In this document: positions 18,331 through 25,674 of the stretch, piece by piece
How positions within the stretch are numbered: the stretch's first letter is position 1
How the letters are laid out: each line of letters starts with the position of its first letter
Origin: Bacteroidales bacterium UBA5197
Lineage (GTDB): Bacteria; Bacteroidota; Bacteroidia; Bacteroidales; Lentimicrobiaceae
Assembly (NCBI GenBank): GCA_002412885.1
Contig: DHVX01000078.1
Location: 1-46,405, forward strand
DNA length: 46,405 nucleotides
Direction: 5' to 3'
Made by a program: the position numbers and the translations under genes
Notes under the pieces: generated by a model
The model's input: only the letters and a program-made list of their open reading frames with translations
What the model was told of the DNA's origin: nothing
Databases searched by the model: none

Positions 18331-19517
18331 AACATATTTTACCGGTTTTTCTTCTTTTTGTATCCTTGATTTCGTGCAAAAAGGAATCAAATAGTCCCGA
18401 AAAGATGGACTGTCAGCTTGAAGCTGATACTTTTAAGACATCCTTAAACAGCCAGAAGTATCAGTCTCTGATACAACAATACACCTCAGCAGGACTTCCC
18501 GGAATAAGCCTTTTGATCAAAGACAGTACAGGTTATTATATTGCTTCGTCAGGAACAGCAGATATTGAAAGCAACATTCAACTGCAACCCTGCCATATCA
18601 CTTATTTTTCAGGGGTAACCCAAATGATGACAGCAGTAGCCATATTCCGGCTTCAGGAAAAAGGCGTCCTTTCAATAGAAGACCCGGTAAGCAAATATAT
18701 TTCAAACGATAAGCTTAAAAAAATCGGAAACGGAAGCAGTCCGCTGAAAATCAAGAACCTGTTGAATCATACTGCCGGCTTACACGACATTTTAACCGAT
18801 CAGGATTTTTATCTGGGATTACTCAACGATCCTACCAAAACTCAAAATCCCGACGATTTACTGAAATATATAAACAATAAACCTTCTATGTTTGCATTCA
18901 GGCCTGTTGATACAGTCGGATTCAGTAATACCAATTATCTTTTGCTGAGCATGATCATTGAGTCAGCAACCGGAGCACCGCATTCAAGAGTAATTATTGA
19001 AGAGATAATCACACCTCTCGGACTGAACGAAACTTTCTATTCACCTTACCAGCAATCGCCTTCAAATCAAACCGTTAAAGGTTACTATGACCTTTACGGG
19101 AACAACACGCTTCACAACCTTAGCCAGTGGAATACGGGGCTGGGCAATGGATATAACGGAATATACAGCACAGTTTGGGACATGCATTTGTTTTTGAATG
19201 CGCTGCTTGTTGAAAAAACTCTTCTAGAACCTGAAAGCCTGAATCAGATGCTGACTTTTGAACCCGACATTGAAACGGGAAAACAAATGGGAATGGGCTG
19301 TTTCAGAGATTTTGTGGATGCAAGCAATCCCGGCTTAACTTACTCATGGGGATATCGGGGCAAAGATCTGGCCTATACCGCAGAAGTTCATTACTTCCCT
19401 GAGTACAAAACAACCATGGTTCTCACAGTAAATTACGGAACTGTTAAAAACAGTAGTTTGCGATACACTTATGAAGCATTCAGAAGAAAACTTGCTTCTA
19501 TTGTAGTCAATCAATAA
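18318..19517 (+). CDS. beta-lactamase-fold (serine hydrolase family) lipoprotein lacking the catalytic residues
   Basis: The 399-residue lipoprotein has signal ...FVSLISC with Cys20 as lipidation site. The fold is that of class C beta-lactamase/DD-peptidase relatives (PF00144-type): LQEKGVLSIEDPVSKYI, LKIKNLLNHTAGLHD, GFSNTNYLLLSMIIESATG and GLGNGYNGIYSTVWDM align well with the family. The catalytic positions do not. The SxxK nucleophile/base motif reads GVTQ at residues 99-102. The YxN motif reads FSN at 202-204. The H/K-x-G region near 342-346 reads YSWGY. Ser, Lys, Tyr and His are therefore all replaced, so it is probably a pseudoenzyme that binds peptidoglycan, peptide or a partner. It overlaps the upstream outer-membrane gene by 13 bases. 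Confidence 0.85.
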   Translation: MSGIKHILPVFLLFVSLISCKKESNSPEKMDCQLEADTFKTSLNSQKYQSLIQQYTSAGLPGISLLIKDSTGYYIASSGTADIESNIQLQPCHITYFSGVTQMMTAVAIFRLQEKGVLSIEDPVSKYISNDKLKKIGNGSSPLKIKNLLNHTAGLHDILTDQDFYLGLLNDPTKTQNPDDLLKYINNKPSMFAFRPVDTVGFSNTNYLLLSMIIESATGAPHSRVIIEEIITPLGLNETFYSPYQQSPSNQTVKGYYDLYGNNTLHNLSQWNTGLGNGYNGIYSTVWDMHLFLNALLVEKTLLEPESLNQMLTFEPDIETGKQMGMGCFRDFVDASNPGLTYSWGYRGKDLAYTAEVHYFPEYKTTMVLTVNYGTVKNSSLRYTYEAFRRKLASIVVNQ

Positions 19518-19556
19518 AAAAAGCCACTCCTGTATAAAGGAACGGCTTTCATTTTT
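19516..19556. terminator. bidirectional intrinsic terminator
   Basis: The stem AAAGCC-a-CTCCT / AAGGA-aC-GGCTTT has a short loop. It has an A-run on its left (seven T on the minus strand after the stem) and a weaker T-run on its right. It sits directly at the stop of the serine hydrolase-like gene and 17 bases beyond the stop of the convergent small gene. The minus-strand signal is the stronger one. Confidence 0.75.
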
Positions 19557-19572
19557 CCAACGAAAATCAAAT

Positions 19573-19782
19573 TTAATTGAGCAACAACAAACTCGTTTTG
19601 CTGGTTATCTTTGATTCTACAGCAATCAGTGATCTGGAATAATTCAGGAGTTGACGGATAACCGAATCTGAGGGCTCTGTATCAACCTGCAAACTTCTTA
19701 GGTTTTCAACTTCACTGTGGTTATTCTTTTCAAAGGCAACGTTGGTAATGTTTTCAGGAGTAAAGTTACTGTTCATAGGCAT
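19573..19782 (-). CDS. small hypothetical protein downstream of an ECF sigma factor
   Basis: A 69-residue soluble polypeptide with no signal peptide or membrane segment. It has a polar N-terminal half (NSNFTPENITNVAFEKNN) and a helical C-terminal part (SDSVIRQLLNYSRSLIAVES) ending in hydrophobic residues. It is transcribed in the same direction as the sigma factor, starting 98 bases after the sigma stop, and is followed at once by a good terminator, which supports a real gene. I recall similar short proteins after RpoE-like genes in other Bacteroidota but cannot verify it. Met3 (19776) is an alternative start. A sigma-associated regulator is a guess only. Confidence 0.6.
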   Translation of the reverse strand: MPMNSNFTPENITNVAFEKNNHSEVENLRSLQVDTEPSDSVIRQLLNYSRSLIAVESKITSKTSLLLLN

Positions 19783-19880
19783 TTTTAGGTTTCGTAAATG
19801 AGTGTTTACGATTACATAACGCCTTGTTTATTAATTTATTTTACCGCCTGAAAATAATTTTTTGAATCAATATTTCAACC

Positions 19881-20468
19881 TTACGCAGAAAGAATGATTT
19901 CCTTCTTTTCTATCATTTTCCGAAGGTTAATCAGTGCATAACGCATACGTCCAAGCGCAGTATTGATGCTTACATCGGTTTGCTCGGCAATATCTTTGAA
20001 ACTCATATCACCATAGTGGCGCATTACAAGCACATCACGTTGTTCGGGTGGCAGATATTCTATAAGCGATCTCACATCATTATGAATCTGTTCATTGATC
20101 ATCCGGTCTTCGATTGAATCATCATAAATCCGCAGGTTGTCGAGTACATTTCCTTCACCGTTAATGGTTTCAACAAGCGGAATACGCTTGCTTTTGCGAA
20201 AATGATCAATCACCAGATTATGCGCAATTCGCATAACCCATTGAATGAATTTACCCTCTTCCTTATAAGTACCGGATCTCAGGGTATGGATTACTTTAAT
20301 AAAAGTATCCTGAAATATATCATCCGCATGTTGTTTGTTTTTAACAACCATGAGAATGTATGAAAAAACCTTACTCTTGTGTCGATGGATCAACTGCTCG
20401 AGACTGGCTTCATTACCGGATAAATACCTATTGATCAACTCTTGATCGCTAATTGCCTGGGCATACAT
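19881..20468 (-). CDS. ECF-type RNA polymerase sigma factor
   Basis: The 195-residue sigma-70 family protein has only regions 2 and 4. Region 2 (residues ~10-95) includes KNKQHADDIFQDTFIKVI and the -10-recognition part FIQWVMRIAHNLVIDHFRK. Region 4 (residues ~130-185) carries the helix-turn-helix LPPEQRDVLVMRHYGDMSFKDIAEQTDVSI. It directs RNA polymerase to a specific gene set. An unusually good Shine-Dalgarno (AAAAGGAGG) lies 4 bases before the start codon. No anti-sigma gene is adjacent; the next gene is a 69-residue protein, and uvrA is divergent. Confidence 0.93.
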   Translation of the reverse strand: MYAQAISDQELINRYLSGNEASLEQLIHRHKSKVFSYILMVVKNKQHADDIFQDTFIKVIHTLRSGTYKEEGKFIQWVMRIAHNLVIDHFRKSKRIPLVETINGEGNVLDNLRIYDDSIEDRMINEQIHNDVRSLIEYLPPEQRDVLVMRHYGDMSFKDIAEQTDVSINTALGRMRYALINLRKMIEKKEIILSA

Positions 20469-20472
20469 AACG

Positions 20473-20481
20473 CCTCCTTTT
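20473..20481 (-). promoter_or_regulatory. strong Shine-Dalgarno site of the ECF sigma gene
   Basis: The minus strand reads AAAAGGAGG, then CGTT, then the ATG. Most genes in this window lack any Shine-Dalgarno, as is usual in Bacteroidota, so this site is exceptional and fixes the start. Confidence 0.7.
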
Positions 20482-20638
20482 CAGATTAGTAAATGAAAGC
20501 GTAGATGTTTATCCGATAAGTGTCTCCTGTGGGTTAGTTTAACAAAAAATTGAGCAGCATGGAAAAGATGTTTCTTTTCACTTCGCAAATATAATGCAAT
20601 ATCATTAACAAATGCAAGTACCTGCCTGATTTTTTATC

Positions 20639-20646
20639 TAATTTTG
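20639..20646 (+). promoter_or_regulatory. -7 element upstream of uvrA
   Basis: TAATTTTG, an exact TAnnTTTG match, 22 bases before the uvrA start codon. No clear -33 element is visible at the usual distance. Confidence 0.45.
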
Positions 20647-20668
20647 CAAACGAAGTGATGAAAGCTAT

Positions 20669-23521
20669 ATGAACTACAAAGAACCAGAAACAATCAGTGC
20701 CGAAAACCATATCCTTATCAAAGGAGCTAAAGTTCACAATCTCAAGAATATAAGCCTCAATATTCCCCGAAATAAGTTTGTTGTGATTACCGGACTTTCC
20801 GGATCAGGAAAATCTTCGCTAGCCTTTGATACGCTCTATGCTGAAGGTCAAAGACGCTATGTTGAAAGCCTGAGTGCTTATGCAAGACAGTTTTTAGGCA
20901 GAATGAGCAAGCCTGAAGTTGAATATATCAAGGGAATTGCACCCGCGATTGCCATTGAGCAGAAAGTAAATACACGCAACCCGCGATCAACCGTAGGCAC
21001 CTCCACCGAAATTTACGAATATATAAAACTTCTTTTTGCCAGAATTGGCAGAACTTTCTCTCCTGTAAGTAGCGTGGTGGTAAAAAGAGACTCCGTTACT
21101 GATGTTTGCGATTTCATCCTGAATATGAATCCTGAAACCAGGGTAAGTATTATGTGTCGGTTGCTGATCAAACACAACCGCTCTGTTGCTACACAATTAA
21201 CCATTCTGATGCAGCAGGGATTCAGCAGGGTGAAACACAACGGAACGGTTATCAGGATTGATGAACTGCTTAAATCAGATCCCGATCCTGAAGTAACTTA
21301 TCATTTGCTGGTGGATAGGGTTACCGTTAATCCCGCTGACGAAGATTTACTGCAACGGGTTGCTGATTCGGTTCAAACGGCCTTTTATGAAGGCGATGGT
21401 GAGTGCATCTGCGAATTTGAGTCGGATGGTAAAGTTGAGTCAAAAGTATTCTCCAACAGATTTGAAGCCGATGGAATTACCTTTGAAGAGCCTTCTGTTA
21501 ACTTGTTCAGTTTCAACAATCCTTATGGAGCCTGCAAAACCTGTGAAGGTTTCGGAAGTATTATTGGCATTGACGAAGATCTTGTAATTCCGAATAAAAG
21601 CCTTTCGGTTTATGAAGATGCCATTGCCTGCTGGAAAGGAGAAAAGCTGAGTGAATGGAAAGATGTTCTGGTAAAAAATGCCTACAAATTCAACTTCCCG
21701 GTTCATAAACCCTGGTATGATCTTTCTGAAGAGCAAAAAAATATTGTATGGACTGGCAATCAGTATTTTGAAGGCTTAAATGCATTTTTTAAATTTGTTG
21801 AAGAGCAAACCTATAAAATTCAATATCGTGTTTTGCAATCACGCTATCGCGGAAAAACCATTTGTCCGGAGTGCCGCGGAACACGCTTAAGAGGCGATGC
21901 CAATTATGTAAAAATCAATGGCAGGTCCATTTCCGAAATCGTGTTACTTCCTGTAAGTGATTCGCTGAATTTCTTCAGGAATCTGGAATTAAATGAATTT
22001 GAACGAACGGTTTCAAAGCGTCTGATCACCGAAATCTCAAACCGACTGGGTTTCCTTAGTGATGTAGGACTGGGCTATCTTACAATGAACCGCTTGTCGT
22101 CAAGTCTTTCAGGAGGTGAATCACAACGCATCAACTTAGCTACTTCATTGGGCAGCAGCCTGGTAGGTTCAATGTATATTCTTGATGAGCCAAGTATAGG
22201 ATTACATCCGCGTGATACACAAAGGCTTATCTCTGTGCTTTTAAAACTCAGGGATTTAGGCAACACCGTTATTGTGGTTGAGCACGACGAAGAAATCATG
22301 CGCACCTCTGACCATCTTATAGATATTGGACCGCTGGCAGGTCAGAATGGTGGTGAAATTGTTTTTCAGGGAAATTTCAACCAACTGATTAATACCGAAA
22401 ACAGCCTGACAGCTGATTACCTGACAGGGAAAACAGAAATTCCACTTCCTGCCATAAGAAGAAAATGGAGAGACTATATTGAGCTGAGCGGAGTAAGAGA
22501 AAACAACCTGAAAGGAATTGATGTCAAATTTCCGCTCAACATTCTGGTAGCTGTTACCGGAGTGAGCGGATCGGGCAAAACTTCACTTGTAAAACGGGTA
22601 TTGTATCCATCGCTAAAAAAAATGTACGGAGGTTATGGCGAAAAAACCGGACTTCTGGACAGAATCAATGGCGATTACATAAAAATCAGCGAAGTTGAAC
22701 TGGTTGATCAGAATCCGATAGGAAGATCATCCAGATCGAACCCGGCCACTTACATCAAAGCATATGATGATATCCGGGCACTCTATGCCGATCAGCCACT
22801 TTCGAAAACCCGATCATATAAACCCGGATACTTTTCATTCAATATCGAAGGTGGCCGTTGCGAAGAATGCGAAGGCGAAGGTGTTGTTGAAATAGGAATG
22901 CAATTTATGGCCGATATTCGCCTTACATGCGACAGCTGCAAAGGCAAACGCTTCAAGGACGAAGTTCTTGAAGTGAATTATCAGGGTAAAACCATTTCCG
23001 ACATTCTCGATCTGACCATTGACGAAGCCATTCAGTTTTTCAGAGAGAATGCCAAAGGCAATAATTTCGAAAGCAAAATAGCAACCAAACTTCAACCCCT
23101 TGCTGACACAGGTCTGGGTTACCTCAGAATGGGGCAATCTTCAGATACACTCAGTGGCGGAGAAGCGCAGCGCATTAAACTGGCCAGTTTTCTGGTAAAA
23201 GGCATCAATGAAAAACCTACACTCTTTATTTTTGATGAACCAACTACCGGGCTGCATTTTCATGACATCAATAAACTGATGGCTGCCTTCAATGCTTTGA
23301 TAGCCAAGCGGCACAGCATAATTGTGATTGAGCACAATCCTGATGTCATAAAATGTGCAGATTGGGTTATTGATCTGGGACCTGAAGGTGGAGATACCGG
23401 CGGGCATGTGGTTTTTGAAGGCACACCGGAAGATCTTGTAAAATGTGAAAACTCTTACACAGGCAAATATCTCAAAACCAAGCTATCTGACTCAATTGCT
23501 TCGAAAAAACCAGCCAATTAA
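20669..23521 (+). CDS. uvrA: excinuclease ABC subunit A (UvrA)
   Basis: The damage-recognition ATPase of nucleotide excision repair works as a dimer that loads UvrB. At 950 residues it has normal length. Two ABC ATPase halves are complete: Walker A GLSGSGKSSLAF near residue 45 and GVSGSGKTSLVK near 635; signatures LSGGESQRI and LSGGEAQRI; Walker B ILDEPSIGLH and IFDEPTTGLH. Zinc-binding Cys pairs are visible in CKTCEGFG / CPECRGTR and CEECEGEG / CDSCKGKR. The N-terminus (HILIKGAKVHNLKNISL) is standard. It is divergent from the ECF sigma gene and probably has its own promoter. Confidence 0.98.
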   Translation: MNYKEPETISAENHILIKGAKVHNLKNISLNIPRNKFVVITGLSGSGKSSLAFDTLYAEGQRRYVESLSAYARQFLGRMSKPEVEYIKGIAPAIAIEQKVNTRNPRSTVGTSTEIYEYIKLLFARIGRTFSPVSSVVVKRDSVTDVCDFILNMNPETRVSIMCRLLIKHNRSVATQLTILMQQGFSRVKHNGTVIRIDELLKSDPDPEVTYHLLVDRVTVNPADEDLLQRVADSVQTAFYEGDGECICEFESDGKVESKVFSNRFEADGITFEEPSVNLFSFNNPYGACKTCEGFGSIIGIDEDLVIPNKSLSVYEDAIACWKGEKLSEWKDVLVKNAYKFNFPVHKPWYDLSEEQKNIVWTGNQYFEGLNAFFKFVEEQTYKIQYRVLQSRYRGKTICPECRGTRLRGDANYVKINGRSISEIVLLPVSDSLNFFRNLELNEFERTVSKRLITEISNRLGFLSDVGLGYLTMNRLSSSLSGGESQRINLATSLGSSLVGSMYILDEPSIGLHPRDTQRLISVLLKLRDLGNTVIVVEHDEEIMRTSDHLIDIGPLAGQNGGEIVFQGNFNQLINTENSLTADYLTGKTEIPLPAIRRKWRDYIELSGVRENNLKGIDVKFPLNILVAVTGVSGSGKTSLVKRVLYPSLKKMYGGYGEKTGLLDRINGDYIKISEVELVDQNPIGRSSRSNPATYIKAYDDIRALYADQPLSKTRSYKPGYFSFNIEGGRCEECEGEGVVEIGMQFMADIRLTCDSCKGKRFKDEVLEVNYQGKTISDILDLTIDEAIQFFRENAKGNNFESKIATKLQPLADTGLGYLRMGQSSDTLSGGEAQRIKLASFLVKGINEKPTLFIFDEPTTGLHFHDINKLMAAFNALIAKRHSIIVIEHNPDVIKCADWVIDLGPEGGDTGGHVVFEGTPEDLVKCENSYTGKYLKTKLSDSIASKKPAN

Positions 23522-23920
23522 ATATTTTCTGGTTTAAATTAGGAAGCTCAACGAATAATATTTCATAGAAACTGCAGGCAAACTGACACTTAAATTGTTG
23601 GTTATCCTATGGTAAAAATACAATGCGCACTGATCTTGTTTCGGTAACAATGCAATACCTGGCCATGGAGTTTTCCTCCATCTCTGGTATTTACTATTCA
23701 GAAACGCCAGCCAGACGTCAGGCAACCGCAAAAAATGTAAATTTTCTTTTCACTTAAGGGAGTTACCTTTTAATATTTTTGGTATAAATCATTGAACCTG
23801 CTATCAAACTTTTATTTAAATAGCAACTTCAAAAACAAAAACTTTTATTACTACTTTAGTACTTTGTTAAAAAATGTTTTGCGATAGCTTTCCAAAGCTT
23901 TCATTTCAGAACCTATCCAT
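23522..23920. other. intergenic region upstream of the hybrid kinase
   Basis: In this 399-base stretch, TATTTTTG at 23774-23781 is an exact -7 element with TTTC at 23748-23751 as a weak -33 (22-base spacer); it would give a leader of roughly 130 bases for the kinase gene. A 44-codon frame at 23623-23757 has no supporting features. Nothing else is recognisable. Confidence 0.45.
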
Positions 23921-25621
23921 ATGGAAAACAAGCCATTACAAGAAGAATCAGGACTTAAAATCCAAAAACTCCAGAGTGAGAATGAAGAACTCAGAGAAAG
24001 CATTAAACGCCTTGAGTATCTGAAACTTCAGGAAAGAGAACTGATTGAAGCCAAGGAAGAAGCCGAACGGGAAAACCGGATGAAGTCTGATTTTCTGGCC
24101 ATGATGAGTCATGAGATACGCACTCCGATGAATGGAGTAATCGGAATGACCAGCCTGCTTTTAGATACAAATCTGACTGTAGAACAAAAAAACTATGTTG
24201 AAACCCTGAGGGTTAGTGCCGACAATCTGATGACAATCATCAATGATATTCTTGATTTCTCGAAGATTGAATCCGGCAAAATGAACCTTGAGGAAGCTCC
24301 TTTTGAACTTCGGAACTGCATTGAAGACGCACTCGATCTGTTTGCGCAAAAAGCCATAGAGAGAGGCATTGACCTGCTTTACCTTATACAACCTGATGTG
24401 TCGTCATTCCTTATCGGAGACATCACACGCCTGCGACAGATCCTTATTAACCTGATTAACAACGCCATCAAGTTTACTGAAGAAGGTGAAGTATTTATTT
24501 CAATTGACAAGGTCAGAGACGAAGAAGGTTATCAGGTTGTTCAGTTCTCGGTAAAAGACAGCGGAATAGGTATTCCCAAAGATAAAATCGGAGTATTGTT
24601 TGATGCTTTCACACAAGCCGACTCTTCAACCACACGCCGATATGGCGGAACCGGACTTGGACTGGCAATTGCCAAACATCTGGTTGAACTTATGGATGGC
24701 GAAATATGGGTTGAAAGTCAGGTGGGTAAAGGATCAACATTCTTTTTCACCATCAAACTCAGAACTTCGGGTATTGGGAAAACCAAACTTTATGTCAGGG
24801 GCCAGATTCCTGAACTAAAAAACAGCAGAGTTCTGATAGTTGATGACAACGAAACCAACCGACACATTTTTACGCTCCAGTTTGAATCATGGGGTATGCT
24901 GCCGGTTACTGCAAAATCAGGACAGGAAGCACTTGCCATTATTGAAGAAGACGAAGAGCCGTTTGATCTGGCTGTAGTTGATATGCAGATGCCTTCGATG
25001 GACGGACTTGAATTGGGACGATCGATCAAAGCGCTGCCATTCAAAGGAGAAATTCCACTGATTATGCTAACATCATTGGGCAAGATCAACAAACTGCCGA
25101 CTGATGTTTTTGATGCCCAGCTTTCAAAACCTATAAAACTGGCCGAACTTTTCGAAGAGGTGCTCAGGGTAATTGCTGAAGCCCGCAATCGCAGAAGCAA
25201 CCTGGCCGATCATAACATCGATAAAAATCTGGCGGCGAAACTTCCGATGCGCATACTGCTTGCTGAGGATAATATTACAAATCAGGACCTTGTAATTACC
25301 TTGCTCAGCAAAATGGGATATAAGATTGACGCTGTTGAAAACGGCCGAAAGGTACTTGAAATGATGGAGCGCAAGAAATATGACATTATTCTGATGGACA
25401 TTCAGATGCCGGTAATGAACGGCATGGAAGCCACGAAGATAATCTGCGAAAAGTATCCTGAATCCGACCGTCCGAAGATTATAGCCATTACCGCCAATGC
25501 AATGCCCGGTGACCGCGAAAGGTATCTGAACGCCGGAATGGTTGACTATCTGCCTAAGCCCATCAAGTTTAAAGATGTGCAATCGGTACTTATCAAATGG
25601 GGTAAGAAAAAAGTAAATTAA
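23921..25621 (+). CDS. soluble hybrid histidine kinase with two C-terminal receiver domains
   Basis: The 566-residue cytosolic signalling protein contains an N-terminal coiled coil (residues ~10-55), then HisKA with phospho-acceptor His64 in MMSHEIRTPMNG and HATPase_c (N-box INLINNAIKFT, G-boxes DSGIGIPKDK and GGTGLGLAIA). Receiver 1 (residues ~305-420) has acceptor Asp354 in VVDMQMPSMDG. Receiver 2 (residues ~443-560) has Asp493 in LMDIQMPVMNG. There is no transmembrane segment, PAS, GAF, HPt or DNA-binding output, so the input must come from partner proteins or the coiled coil, and the phosphate must go to a separate HPt or serve feedback. A terminator follows directly; the gene is monocistronic. 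Confidence 0.95.
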   Translation: MENKPLQEESGLKIQKLQSENEELRESIKRLEYLKLQERELIEAKEEAERENRMKSDFLAMMSHEIRTPMNGVIGMTSLLLDTNLTVEQKNYVETLRVSADNLMTIINDILDFSKIESGKMNLEEAPFELRNCIEDALDLFAQKAIERGIDLLYLIQPDVSSFLIGDITRLRQILINLINNAIKFTEEGEVFISIDKVRDEEGYQVVQFSVKDSGIGIPKDKIGVLFDAFTQADSSTTRRYGGTGLGLAIAKHLVELMDGEIWVESQVGKGSTFFFTIKLRTSGIGKTKLYVRGQIPELKNSRVLIVDDNETNRHIFTLQFESWGMLPVTAKSGQEALAIIEEDEEPFDLAVVDMQMPSMDGLELGRSIKALPFKGEIPLIMLTSLGKINKLPTDVFDAQLSKPIKLAELFEEVLRVIAEARNRRSNLADHNIDKNLAAKLPMRILLAEDNITNQDLVITLLSKMGYKIDAVENGRKVLEMMERKKYDIILMDIQMPVMNGMEATKIICEKYPESDRPKIIAITANAMPGDRERYLNAGMVDYLPKPIKFKDVQSVLIKWGKKKVN

Positions 25622-25626
25622 TGAAG

Positions 25627-25650
25627 AGCCCGGTTTCCCGGGCTTTTTTT
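25627..25650 (+). terminator. intrinsic terminator of the hybrid kinase gene
   Basis: GCCCGG-TTTC-CCGGGC stem followed by seven T, starting 6 bases after the stop codon. Confidence 0.9.
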
Positions 25651-25674
25651 ATTGATAGCTCATCAGGCTAATTA

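Noticed and set aside
18738..18749. SPLK tetrapeptide in the beta-lactamase-fold protein as a catalytic SxxK
   Set aside because: It lies just before LLNHTAGL, well after the true SxxK position in the family alignment, so it is unlikely to be the nucleophile motif.
23623..23757. 44-codon open frame between uvrA and the hybrid kinase
   Set aside because: No Shine-Dalgarno, no signal or domain, no recognisable relatives; a promoter match follows it rather than precedes it.
25124..25582. 152-codon minus-strand frame inside the hybrid kinase
   Set aside because: Antisense shadow of the second receiver domain; no independent features.
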